6,632 bases of DNA from Palsa-1188 sp050010575 (GTDB lineage Bacteria; Bacillota; DSM-12270; Thermacetogeniales; Thermacetogeniaceae), in NCBI GenBank assembly GCA_050010575.1, contig JBEKKU010000126.1, forward strand, positions 1-6,632. The letters are read 5' to 3'. The translations under genes were made by a program, and so were the position numbers. The notes beneath the pieces are model-generated. The model saw only the letters and a list, made by a program, of their open reading frames with translations, was not told where the DNA came from and made no database searches. Shown piece after piece: positions 1 through 6,423 of the stretch (the first letter of the stretch is position 1; each line of letters starts with the position of its first letter).

Positions 1-2
1 AG

Positions 3-83
3 TGCAAGACCATTACGGAAGCAGCGCCTGCAGCCGGCCTGACGGAAGAGGCAGGGAGGGCGCCGGGTTCCGCCCCAAGCTGA
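3..83 (+). CDS. Possible C-terminal end of an upstream gene (partial)
   Basis: This frame is open from the left edge to a TGA at 81-83, giving about 26 residues rich in Ala, Gly, Pro and Glu. It lies 39 bp upstream of the phosphoribosyltransferase start and in the same frame, which fits an operon neighbour. Nothing in the peptide is recognisable, and another frame is also open for a similar length (2-106), so this is only a suggestion. Confidence 0.2.
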   Translation, partial: CKTITEAAPAAGLTEEAGRAPGSAPS

Positions 84-94
84 TATTATTACTG

Positions 95-115
95 TACCAA
101 CCATGAAGGGTGGTA
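95..115 (+). promoter_or_regulatory. Hairpin overlapping the ribosome binding site of the phosphoribosyltransferase gene
   Basis: TACCAACC (95-102) can pair with GGGTGGTA (108-115) at seven of eight positions across a 5-base loop (103-107). The Shine-Dalgarno-like GAAGGG (105-110) lies partly in the loop and partly in the 3' arm, 12 bases before the GTG start at 123. If the stem forms it could limit translation. The pairing is seen directly; the regulatory role is inference. Confidence 0.25.
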
Positions 116-122
116 TGCGGCG

Positions 123-788
123 GTGTTCACAGACCGCAAGGACGCAGGCCGGCAGCTTGCTGCCAGGTTGCGGCATCTCCAGAAGCCGGGTCTTATTGTG
201 CTGGGTATCCCCCGGGGAGGCGTGATCGTGGCAGCGGAGGTGGCCGCAGTCTTAGATGCTCCGCTTGATGTGATCGTGCCCCGGAAGATCGGGGCGCCCT
301 TCAATCCAGAACTGGCCGTCGGCGCAGTGGCGCCCGACGGCACGATATTCTATGACGAGACCCTGATCAGCTATATCGGAATTAAACTCCAGGATATAGA
401 GCGACAGGCTGCCCGGGAACTCCGGGAGATCGGGCGCAGGCTCAGTCTCTACCGGGGTGACCGGCCAGGCCCAGAGAGCCAGGGGCATACCGTAGTCCTG
501 GTAGATGACGGCATCGCCACTGGCTATACGGTTCAGGCCGCCCTGCGTTCCCTGCGTCAACAAAAACCTTTCCGGCTGGTGCTGGCGGTGCCGGTCGCCC
601 CTCCTGATATTATCTCCCGTCTCCAACCGGACGCCGACGAGATCGTCTGCCTGCTCACCCCGTCAGATTTTTACGCCGTCGGCCAATTCTACGGAGACTT
701 TCGCCAGACCTCCGACCAGGAGGTCATCGACGCCCTGACGCATAACCGCGCCCTCCACGAAGTACCCTCAGAAAGAGGATCGGCATAA
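123..788 (+). CDS. Predicted phosphoribosyltransferase, COG1926 type
   Basis: A 221-residue soluble protein with the type I phosphoribosyltransferase signature VVLVDDGIATGYT at residues 124-136, where the paired Asp and the following loop bind PRPP. The N-terminal family blocks are also present: GIPRGGV (28-34) and PRKIGAPFNPELAVGAVA (53-70). The C-terminal end FYGDFRQTSDQEV (189-201) is typical of this stand-alone family, whose nucleobase or other substrate is not established. The length is normal for a full single-domain member. The start is GTG at 123: the protein then begins MFTDRKDAG, matching the usual family N-terminus, and an in-frame TGA at 81-83 limits any longer version. The GAAGGG at 105-110 is a reasonable but distant ribosome binding site. 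The fold is secure; the substrate is unknown. Confidence 0.9.
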   Translation: MFTDRKDAGRQLAARLRHLQKPGLIVLGIPRGGVIVAAEVAAVLDAPLDVIVPRKIGAPFNPELAVGAVAPDGTIFYDETLISYIGIKLQDIERQAARELREIGRRLSLYRGDRPGPESQGHTVVLVDDGIATGYTVQAALRSLRQQKPFRLVLAVPVAPPDIISRLQPDADEIVCLLTPSDFYAVGQFYGDFRQTSDQEVIDALTHNRALHEVPSERGSA

Positions 789-804
789 TCTTAAGGAAGA
801 TATC

Positions 805-891
805 GTGACCAAGGCGCCGGAGATCGACGCCACAGCACTCGGTCCCGAGGAGATTGTGTCAGAGGTGCGCCTAACGGCCCCTGGTAGATGA
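805..891 (+). CDS. Possible small ORF, 28 residues, function unknown
   Basis: A GTG at 805 opens a 28-codon ORF beginning MTKAPEIDAT and ending at TGA 889-891. It is preceded at a good distance by AAGGAAG (793-799) and starts 16 bp after the phosphoribosyltransferase stop. The peptide is acidic in the middle (GPEEIVSEV) and resembles no family I can name. It could be a genuine small protein, the remnant N-terminus of a decayed gene, or chance. The good ribosome binding site is the only positive evidence. Confidence 0.25.
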   Translation: MTKAPEIDATALGPEEIVSEVRLTAPGR

Positions 892-897
892 AGGGGC
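877..897. terminator. Short hairpin between convergent genes, weak terminator candidate
   Basis: GCCCCT (877-882) pairs perfectly with AGGGGC (892-897) around a 9-base loop. It sits exactly between the rightward phosphoribosyltransferase region and the end of leftward yyaC, where a bidirectional terminator would be expected. No T-run follows on either strand, so it is not a standard intrinsic terminator. Confidence 0.25.
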
Positions 898-899
898 AG

Positions 900-1568
900 T
901 CATGCCTGGCAGGCCTGGGATTGCTGATCCAGGGTGCAGGCTTCGGAAGTGGCGGCAGCCGGGCACTGCGGCAACCAGGTAGAGCAGGTCAACATCAGGC
1001 TCCTAGCGATACAATCGGCGATCTGCATCACCAAACAGAGCCGGGTATTCTGCAACACCAGATATTCCAGAAACCCCCCCACATTAACCACGCCCGAAAT
1101 GAAGATCTCTCCCACCGGAGGCAGGTCCTTGTGGACCCCGGTACCCGGGTACAGAGCGCCGCGGCCGATGGAGACGGTGCCCACGTTATGGGCCTGGCCG
1201 AGGCAGGCATCCACCGCCAGCACCAGTGGCGCCCGATAAACCTGATTAATTTCCTTGATTTTGTCTGCCAGGTTAATGGCGTGTACCGGCTCCTCCAGGG
1301 TGCCGTAGACGGGTAGTCCGGGCGCCAGTTCCCGGGCGCGACTTCCCACCAGGGGGCCCAGGCTGTCTCCGGTGAGGCGGTCTGTTCCGATCGAAACCAA
1401 CACCAGCGGCCTGCTCTGGCCCGGATCGATCTCCTGCAACAGGCGTGCCAGATAAGAGGCCAACCGCTGGGCGGCGGCACCGTCCTGCACCCTGACCCGC
1501 AGTTCCTGAAGTTCTCCTCCGGAAATGGCATCGGTGGTGGTACCCAAGTTACCCCGGTTGGTAATCAC
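900..1568 (-). CDS. yyaC: YyaC-type sporulation protein (GPR spore protease relative, DUF1256)
   Basis: A 222-residue protein of the YyaC/DUF1256 family, which is related to the germination protease GPR and found in endospore formers. Its exact activity is not established. Diagnostic blocks are GTDRLTGDSLGP (residues 61-72), VYGTLEEPVHA (87-97), LAVDACLGQAHNVGTVSIG (117-135) and SGVVNVGGFLEYLVLQNTRL (158-177). The Asp residues in the first and third blocks are the ones shared with the GPR-like fold. The GTG start at 1568 has a strong ribosome binding site, AGGGAGGG on the minus strand (1575-1582), seven bases upstream. A sigma-G-like promoter lies at 1603-1630. The conserved domain ends near residue 190, and the last 30 or so residues are a Cys-, Ala- and Gln-rich tail not typical of the family, possibly from a late frameshift or readthrough. 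It is convergent with the gene to its left and divergent from the membrane protein gene. Confidence 0.88.
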   Translation of the reverse strand: MITNRGNLGTTTDAISGGELQELRVRVQDGAAAQRLASYLARLLQEIDPGQSRPLVLVSIGTDRLTGDSLGPLVGSRARELAPGLPVYGTLEEPVHAINLADKIKEINQVYRAPLVLAVDACLGQAHNVGTVSIGRGALYPGTGVHKDLPPVGEIFISGVVNVGGFLEYLVLQNTRLCLVMQIADCIARSLMLTCSTWLPQCPAAATSEACTLDQQSQACQA

Positions 1569-1602
1569 CGGTAGCCCTCCCTAGCATTAAACTACTCTAA
1601 AG

Positions 1603-1630
1603 TATTATGGTGAAACCGCTGTTTTTATAC
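1603..1630 (-). promoter_or_regulatory. Sigma-G-like forespore promoter for yyaC
   Basis: On the minus strand there is GTATA (1630-1626), a 16-base spacer, then CATAATA (1609-1603). This matches the known forespore sigma-G pattern of a GNATA-like -35 box and a CATNNTA -10 box. Transcription would start near 1596, leaving a leader of about 28 bases that carries the AGGGAGGG ribosome binding site. The -10 box lacks the GG expected for sigma-F, so sigma-G fits better, although the two regulons overlap. Forespore expression is the expected compartment for a GPR-like protein. The boxes are seen in the sequence; the sigma assignment is inferred. Confidence 0.55.
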
Positions 1631-1631
1631 G

Positions 1632-1658
1632 TTGACAAGCATATCCAGGCAATAAATT
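1632..1658 (+). promoter_or_regulatory. Possible sigma-A promoter for the YkvI-family gene
   Basis: A perfect TTGACA (1632-1637) is followed after 15 bases by TAAATT (1653-1658), a four-of-six -10 box with a short spacer. It would serve the gene starting at 1699, and it lies one base from the -35 box of the leftward yyaC promoter. The -35 box is good; the -10 box and spacing are poor. Confidence 0.35.
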
Positions 1659-1698
1659 CCTGTCTCCGCATAGTTTTTAAAGGGACGGGAGTGATGTT

Positions 1699-2754
1699 GT
1701 GGTTTACAGGGAGCGGGGTTTGTCCTGGAAAATTGCGGCAACATTTATTGGGGCAGTGGTGGGCGCCGGTTTTGCCTCCGGGCAGGAACTTGGCCAATTC
1801 TTTCTTGGTTATGGATCGGTCGGCAGTTACGGAATCATCTGCTCCGGCCTGCTATTCGCTATCTGGGGGGCGGTCATCTGTGAGTTGAGCGCCCGCTGCA
1901 GGCTGACTGACTACTCCGATTACCTGCGCTTTCTACTAGGGGGGCGCGCGGCCTTCTGTATTGATCTGTTGATCAGCCTGTACCTGTTCTGCACCGTCTT
2001 CATCATGCTATCCGCAGGCAATGCCCTGTTTACGGAGCACCTGGGGCTGCATGCAGGTTGCGGCGGCTGGCTCACAGGCATAGTGGCGCTGGCGGTGCTC
2101 TGGGGAGGCCTCGAGTCTCTGGTCTCTTTCAATGTTTTCCTGGTGCCGCTGAAGTTCCTGGTCTGCCTGGCGGTGTTCCTGCTGAGCCGGAGCCTGAATG
2201 GGCTTGCGATCCAACCGGGAACGGTTCAGATCGCATCGATGGCTCCGATCTTCCCCCACTGGGTTGGAGCGACTCTGTTCTATGCCGGCTTCAACATGCT
2301 GGGAGCGATGGTAGTGCTCGTCCCCCTGAGCCAGCGTGGCCTGGCCAGGCAGCGTCTGGCCGGCAATCTGCTGGGCGGGATGGGACTGGCTGTCTTTGCC
2401 CTGCTAATCTTCCACATCCTGCTTCCTTTTCGTGACCAGGTGGCTAATTGGGAGGTGCCGGTGCTGGTGGTGGCCGGGTTGGTGCACCCCAGCCTGCAGT
2501 GGTTCTATTTTGTGGTGCTGTGGGCGGCCATCCTTAGCACTGCTGTGGTGAGCTGTTACGGGGTAGCTATGCGGCTCCGGTGGTACCTGTCTTACCGGCT
2601 CGCTCTCGCCCTGATCTTGGGGATCTCCCTGTTTTTCGCCCGTCTGCAGTTCTCATCCCTGGTACGCCTGATCTATCCACTGTTCGGCGGTGTCGGCGTG
2701 TTGCTCCTGATGGTTCAGGGGGTCAGGGCTATGGGCCACGGTCTCCGGAGATAG
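1699..2754 (+). CDS. YkvI-family polytopic membrane protein (APC-superfamily-like transporter)
   Basis: A 351-residue hydrophobic protein with about ten to eleven predicted membrane segments, roughly at residues 11-28, 44-62, 86-110, 124-140, 145-163, 187-209, 222-243, 253-264, 268-290, 299-315 and 322-342. The first helix carries the family hallmark GAVVGAGFASGQELGQFF (18-35), where the glycine-rich break resembles the substrate-binding unwound helix of APC-superfamily amino acid transporters. This motif and the length identify the YkvI family (COG3949), common in spore-forming Firmicutes and without a proven substrate. The start is GTG at 1699 with GGGAG (1687-1691) seven bases upstream. 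ATG 1694 and GTG 1691 are in another frame. It is divergent from yyaC and is followed by 240 bp before selA, so it is probably its own transcript. Family is confident; transport function is inferred. Confidence 0.85.
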   Translation: MVYRERGLSWKIAATFIGAVVGAGFASGQELGQFFLGYGSVGSYGIICSGLLFAIWGAVICELSARCRLTDYSDYLRFLLGGRAAFCIDLLISLYLFCTVFIMLSAGNALFTEHLGLHAGCGGWLTGIVALAVLWGGLESLVSFNVFLVPLKFLVCLAVFLLSRSLNGLAIQPGTVQIASMAPIFPHWVGATLFYAGFNMLGAMVVLVPLSQRGLARQRLAGNLLGGMGLAVFALLIFHILLPFRDQVANWEVPVLVVAGLVHPSLQWFYFVVLWAAILSTAVVSCYGVAMRLRWYLSYRLALALILGISLFFARLQFSSLVRLIYPLFGGVGVLLLMVQGVRAMGHGLRR

Positions 2755-2980
2755 AGATAAGGGGTCCGACCAGCCTGAGTGAGCGGCAAAAGCCTGACAA
2801 ATCCTCATATGAAGGGATTTACGCCACCGTTGTGGAATAAATAACCTGGAAGGATGGAGAATCTACATAAAGTATGAAGATCCTGGGCATCCGTGTGTTT
2901 TGGGTCGTTTTACGACCGCCATGCCGGATAGGCCCGGTTGGCGGCTGAACTAGGCGGATGTTCGGTAAAAGAGATTCGGA
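2755..2980 (+). other. Intergenic region and leader before selA, with small hairpins
   Basis: No gene is supported here. AAATCC and GGATTT (about 2799-2820) form a weak stem. GGTCGT (2903-2908) pairs perfectly with ACGACC (2912-2917) around a TTT loop, and CGCCA (2917-2921) can pair with TGGCG (2939-2943), enclosing a GC-rich loop. No T-run follows, so these are not standard terminators. No good -35/-10 pair was found for selA. In E. coli the selAB leader carries a SECIS-like element bound by SelB, so a control role is conceivable, but no SECIS bulge or loop consensus is seen. Confidence 0.4.
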
Positions 2981-2986
2981 AAGGAG
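2981..2986 (+). promoter_or_regulatory. Ribosome binding site that fixes the selA start at 2994
   Basis: AAGGAG lies seven bases before ATG 2994. The in-frame ATG at 2958, 12 codons earlier, has no comparable site (only TAGGCGG directly before it), and its extra residues are not part of the SelA family. Confidence 0.75.
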
Positions 2987-2993
2987 CCTCACG

Positions 2994-4499
2994 ATGTCTG
3001 ATGCTAAGCGGGCACGGCAACTGCCGGCGGTTCACGAACTGGCGAAGAAAGCTGCTTCAGGAGCAGAGCGCCATTACCCCTTAGGGGTGTTAACCGAGGT
3101 AGCACGAGACGTGCTGGAATCATGGCGCCGGGCCATCCTGGAACAGGGACAGGCGCCTCCGGAGTTAAATGACCTGGTGGCGGATGTCAGGCGGCGGGTG
3201 GAAGCCAAGCTCCGCTTAAACCTGCGGCCGGTGATCAATGCCACCGGTGTGGTGCTGCATACCAACCTGGGGCGGGCGCCCCTCAGCGCTGATGCCTGCG
3301 CTGCCATCGGGCGGGTAGCCCGGGGCTACTGCAATCTGGAATACGATCTAGAGACCGGCCAGCGCGGCTCCCGCTACAGCCACGTGGAGCGGTTGCTGAC
3401 TGCCCTGACCGGGGCGGAGGCCGCTCTGGTGGTGAATAACAACGCTGCCGCCGTACTGCTGGTGCTGCATTCCCTGGCCCGGGGCCGGGAAGTGGTGGTC
3501 TCCCGCGGGGAACTGGTGGAGATCGGGGGGTCCTTCCGGATTCCCGAGGTGATGGCCCAGAGCGGGGCGATCCTGAAAGAGGTGGGCGCCACCAACAAGA
3601 CGCACCCCCGGGACTACGAGCGGGCGATCGGGCCGGAGACCGCCATGCTGCTCAAGGTGCATCCCAGCAACTACCGGATCGTGGGCTTCACCCGCCAGGT
3701 CACCAACGAAGAGTTGGTTAGCCTGGCCGCCAAGCACCAGGTGCCGGTGGTGGAGGACCTGGGCAGCGGGGCGCTGATCGATCTCCACAAGCTCGGGGTG
3801 GGGCCGGAGCCGACGGTCCAGGACAGCCTGGCTGCGGGGGTGGACATCGTCACCTTTAGCGGGGACAAGCTCCTGGGCGGGCCCCAGGCCGGCCTGATCG
3901 TCGGGCGGGCCGAACAACTGCGGGTGTTGAAAGAGAACCCGCTGCTGCGGGCGCTACGGGTGGACAAGTTTACCCTGGCGGCCCTGGAGGCTACCCTCCA
4001 GGCATATTTGAAAGAAGAAGCGGAGCAGGTGCTGCCGGTGCTGCGGATGCTTACCACAACGCCGGTCATCCTGCAGCGTCGGGCTGGTCAGCTGCAGAAG
4101 CAGCTGACCACACGCCTGGGAATGTCCTGTTCCGTGTCGCTGCGGCGGGGATTCTCCCGGGTGGGAGGCGGCGCCCTGCCCATGGTAGAGCTGCCTACGT
4201 CACTGGTGGAGCTGCGCCTGCCGCACATGAGCGCCGCGACCCTGTCTGAGCGCTTGCGGCAGGGAAATCCGCCGGTGCTGGTGCGCGTTCAGGATGACTG
4301 CGTGCTGCTGGACCCGCGCACTGTATCGGAGGAAGAGGCCGGGTTGTTGTTGGAAGCGGTGGCCTCGCTGATCGAAGCGGGAGAGGCAGACGGGCAACGG
4401 CCGGAGGCGGCGGTGGGCGAAGGCGCGGCGGATGCCAGATCGGGCGCTCCGTCGGAGGAGGACCAGGCTGACCTCGAAAGCAGCGAAGACTTCGAATAA
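2994..4499 (+). CDS. selA: L-seryl-tRNA(Sec) selenium transferase (selenocysteine synthase)
   Basis: SelA is a cytoplasmic, PLP-dependent enzyme (a decamer in studied bacteria) that turns Ser-tRNA(Sec) into Sec-tRNA(Sec) using selenophosphate. From ATG 2994 the protein has 501 residues. Visible landmarks are an N-terminal helical tRNA-binding region (about 1-75), INATGVVLHTNLGRAPLS (81-98), NLEYDLETGQRGSR (114-127), VVNNNAAAVLL (146-156) and the PLP-lysine block SGDKLLGGPQAG with K292. R319 and R322 in NPLLRALR match, as I recall, the arginine pair that binds the selenium donor in Aquifex SelA. The family core ends near residue 462, close to the E. coli length. It is followed by about 39 strongly acidic residues (13 Asp/Glu, 2 Arg, no Lys), an unusual tail of unknown role. 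The in-frame ATG at 2958 would add 12 residues but lacks a ribosome binding site. selB follows 12 bp later, so the two are co-transcribed. The identification is secure. Confidence 0.97.
   Translation: MSDAKRARQLPAVHELAKKAASGAERHYPLGVLTEVARDVLESWRRAILEQGQAPPELNDLVADVRRRVEAKLRLNLRPVINATGVVLHTNLGRAPLSADACAAIGRVARGYCNLEYDLETGQRGSRYSHVERLLTALTGAEAALVVNNNAAAVLLVLHSLARGREVVVSRGELVEIGGSFRIPEVMAQSGAILKEVGATNKTHPRDYERAIGPETAMLLKVHPSNYRIVGFTRQVTNEELVSLAAKHQVPVVEDLGSGALIDLHKLGVGPEPTVQDSLAAGVDIVTFSGDKLLGGPQAGLIVGRAEQLRVLKENPLLRALRVDKFTLAALEATLQAYLKEEAEQVLPVLRMLTTTPVILQRRAGQLQKQLTTRLGMSCSVSLRRGFSRVGGGALPMVELPTSLVELRLPHMSAATLSERLRQGNPPVLVRVQDDCVLLDPRTVSEEEAGLLLEAVASLIEAGEADGQRPEAAVGEGAADARSGAPSEEDQADLESSEDFE
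4085..4110. repeat. Perfect 11-bp inverted repeat inside selA
   Basis: TGGTCAGCTGC (4085-4095) is followed by the loop AGAA and its exact complement GCAGCTGACCA (4100-4110). In the SelA frame it encodes GQLQKQLT, so part of the symmetry comes from two copies of the palindromic CAGCTG used for Gln-Leu. As RNA it would form a stable tetraloop hairpin in mid-message. Confidence 0.7.
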
Positions 4500-4511
4500 G
4501 GGGAGAGCAGA

Positions 4512-6404
4512 GTGGACTCCTTCATCATCATCGGCACCGCCGGCCACGTGGATCACGGCAAGACCCAACTGGTCAAGGCGCTGACCGGTGTGGATACCGA
4601 CCGTCTGAAAGAGGAACAGGAGCGAGGCATTTCCATTGAGTTGGGGTTTGCCCCCCTATATCTTAATAACGGCATGGTGGCCGGGATCGTAGATGTACCC
4701 GGGCACGAACGATTCGTCAAGAACATGCTGGCCGGCGCCGCTGGCGTCGACCTGGTCCTGTTCGTGGTGGCTGCGGACGAGGGGGTGATGCCCCAGACAC
4801 GGGAGCACCTGGATATTCTGGAATTGCTGCACGTGCAGCAGGGCATCGTGGCTCTCACCAAGACCGACCTGGTGGATCAGGACTGGCTGCAACTGGTCAA
4901 AGAAGAGGTGCGGGAGTTGCTGGCCGGGACTCGCTTTGCGGATGCCCCGATTGTTTCCGTCTCCTCGGTGACCGGGGAGGGGCTGGAGGAACTGCGCCGG
5001 ATTCTTGAGCAGATGGCAGCTACGGTACAGCCCAAGCCCTGGACTGGGCCCGCCCGCCTGCCGATCGACCGGATCTTCACCATCACCGGCTTCGGCACGG
5101 TGCTGACCGGGACGTTGTTCAGCGGCAGCATCTGCTTAGGAGACATGCTGGCGATCATGCCCTCAGAGGTGCAGGGCCGGGTACGCTCTCTGCAGGTGCA
5201 TGGCAAGAAGACCGAGGATGCCCACGCAGGACAACGGGTGGCAGTGAACCTGGCCGGAGTGGAGGTGAGCGAGGTGGAGCGGGGCGAGGTTCTGGTGACC
5301 TCCGGAGCATTCATCCCGGTCCATCGACTGACCACCTGGCTTCATATACTGGAGCGGGCGCCTCATCATCTAAAGAACTGGCAGCGGGTGAGATTTCACC
5401 TGGGCACCAAAGAGACCTTAGGACGCTTGCGATTGCTGAATCATGACGAACTATTGCCTGGGGACGATGCCTTCGTGCAGATCGAACTGGAGGAGCCGGT
5501 GGTGGCTGCAGTCCACGACCGGTTTGTAATCAGACAGTACTCACCGGTAACCACCATCGGTGGTGGGGAGATCGTGGAAGTGGGCGGGCTCAGACATCGC
5601 CGCTTTCGGTCCGAGGTGCTGGCGCGGCTGGAGCGTAAATTATCCGGTAGCCCCTTTGCCCGTCTGGGCGAGGAGCTGCAGACGGTGCGCGGCCCCGTCA
5701 CCCCTGGCGATCTGGCCGGCAAGGCAGGCCTCACTGCGGCCGAGGTCCGCCAGTTTCTCGAGGAGATGCGGGACGCAGGGGACCTCTTCCTCTTCGATCT
5801 GGGGAGTGAGACCTATGCTGTGACCGCCTCTTTGATAGCATCCTGGGAACAGGCTGTGGAGGCGGCCCTACGGCAGTATCACCGGCAGTTCCCGCTGCGG
5901 AATGGTTATCCCAAAGAGGAACTTCGCTCCCGGATCTTCAGCGCCATCCCCCCCCGGCTTTACCAGGCCCTGCTGGACAAGTGGGTATTGGATCGGAAGC
6001 TGGCGCTCACTGGCCAGACATTGGCCTGGTCGGGCTTCAGCGTGCAATTGACGCCGCAGCAACAGGGTGCTCTGGAAAAGGCACTCTCCACTCTACAGGC
6101 TCAGCCTTTCACCCCGCCTCCGCTGGAAGAGTTGCGGGTGCTGCTTGGCGACCCGGAGTTGCTTCAATATTGTCTCCAACAGGAGATACTGGTAAAAGTC
6201 GGAGAGGAATTCTACTTTTTAAAGGAGGGGGTCGGGCAAGCCTGGCAAGTACTGCGGAGCTTCATGCAGGAGCACGGAGAGGTCACTGTGGCCGAAGTCC
6301 GGAATTTGTTGGGCACGTCCCGGCGCTACTGTTTACCCCTGCTGGAATATTTTGATCAGACCAAAAAAACAAAACGCCTGGGAGATAAAAGAAAGTTGTT
6401 CTAA
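4512..6404 (+). CDS. selB: Selenocysteine-specific translation elongation factor SelB
   Basis: SelB is a GTPase that binds Sec-tRNA(Sec) and the SECIS hairpin of selenoprotein mRNAs, delivering selenocysteine at UGA on the ribosome. The 630-residue length is normal (E. coli 614). The EF-Tu-like G domain (about 1-170) shows G1 AGHVDHGKT (10-18), G2 RGISIEL (38-44), G3 DVPGH (61-65), G4 TKTD (116-119, the usual SelB variant of NKxD) and G5 SSVTGEG (151-157). Beta-barrel domain II begins near RIFTITGFGTVLTGTLFSG (187-205), and domain III runs to about 360 with RQYSPVTTIGGGEIVEV. Residues 370-630 form the four winged-helix repeats. The last, about 574-630, contains TSRRYCLPLLEYFD and ends GDKRKLF, the SECIS-binding module. 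The GTG start at 4512 has AGGGGAG (4499-4505) six bases upstream, overlapping the selA stop, so translation is probably coupled to selA. The gene is complete and no key motif is missing. Confidence 0.97.
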   Translation: MDSFIIIGTAGHVDHGKTQLVKALTGVDTDRLKEEQERGISIELGFAPLYLNNGMVAGIVDVPGHERFVKNMLAGAAGVDLVLFVVAADEGVMPQTREHLDILELLHVQQGIVALTKTDLVDQDWLQLVKEEVRELLAGTRFADAPIVSVSSVTGEGLEELRRILEQMAATVQPKPWTGPARLPIDRIFTITGFGTVLTGTLFSGSICLGDMLAIMPSEVQGRVRSLQVHGKKTEDAHAGQRVAVNLAGVEVSEVERGEVLVTSGAFIPVHRLTTWLHILERAPHHLKNWQRVRFHLGTKETLGRLRLLNHDELLPGDDAFVQIELEEPVVAAVHDRFVIRQYSPVTTIGGGEIVEVGGLRHRRFRSEVLARLERKLSGSPFARLGEELQTVRGPVTPGDLAGKAGLTAAEVRQFLEEMRDAGDLFLFDLGSETYAVTASLIASWEQAVEAALRQYHRQFPLRNGYPKEELRSRIFSAIPPRLYQALLDKWVLDRKLALTGQTLAWSGFSVQLTPQQQGALEKALSTLQAQPFTPPPLEELRVLLGDPELLQYCLQQEILVKVGEEFYFLKEGVGQAWQVLRSFMQEHGEVTVAEVRNLLGTSRRYCLPLLEYFDQTKKTKRLGDKRKLF

Positions 6405-6423
6405 TCGACAAAAAAATTATAAT
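6396..6423 (+). promoter_or_regulatory. Possible promoter overlapping the end of selB
   Basis: A perfect TATAAT (6418-6423) lies 16 bases after TTGTTC (6396-6401), which matches TTGACA at only three positions. It would drive transcription into the AT-rich region and beyond the right edge. Such -10 matches arise easily in AT-rich DNA, so this is weak. Confidence 0.25.

Noticed and set aside
888..1316. Open frame of 142 codons on the plus strand opposite yyaC.
   Set aside because: The minus strand encodes the clearly conserved YyaC protein; this frame gives no family motif and is a shadow of its codon use.
1365..1380. GTCTCCGGTGAGGCGG, which resembles the D-arm region of E. coli tRNA-Sec (selC).
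   Set aside because: The match ends before the anticodon arm; there is no TCA anticodon stem-loop, long variable arm or T arm. The opposite strand encodes the conserved TDRLTGDS block of YyaC, which explains the sequence.
2799..2820. AAATCC/GGATTT hairpin after the YkvI-family gene as a terminator.
   Set aside because: The stem is only six pairs with a 10-base loop, and no T-run follows it.
2874..2948. A 24-codon ORF beginning MKILGIRVFW in the selA leader.
   Set aside because: It has no ribosome binding site at a usable distance and no recognisable similarity; the hairpins in the same stretch explain its conspicuous sequence at least as well.
3348..3917. Open frame of 189 codons on the minus strand opposite selA.
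   Set aside because: It is rich in His, Gln and Pro as expected for the antisense of GC-rich coding DNA, and selA covers it with unambiguous motifs.
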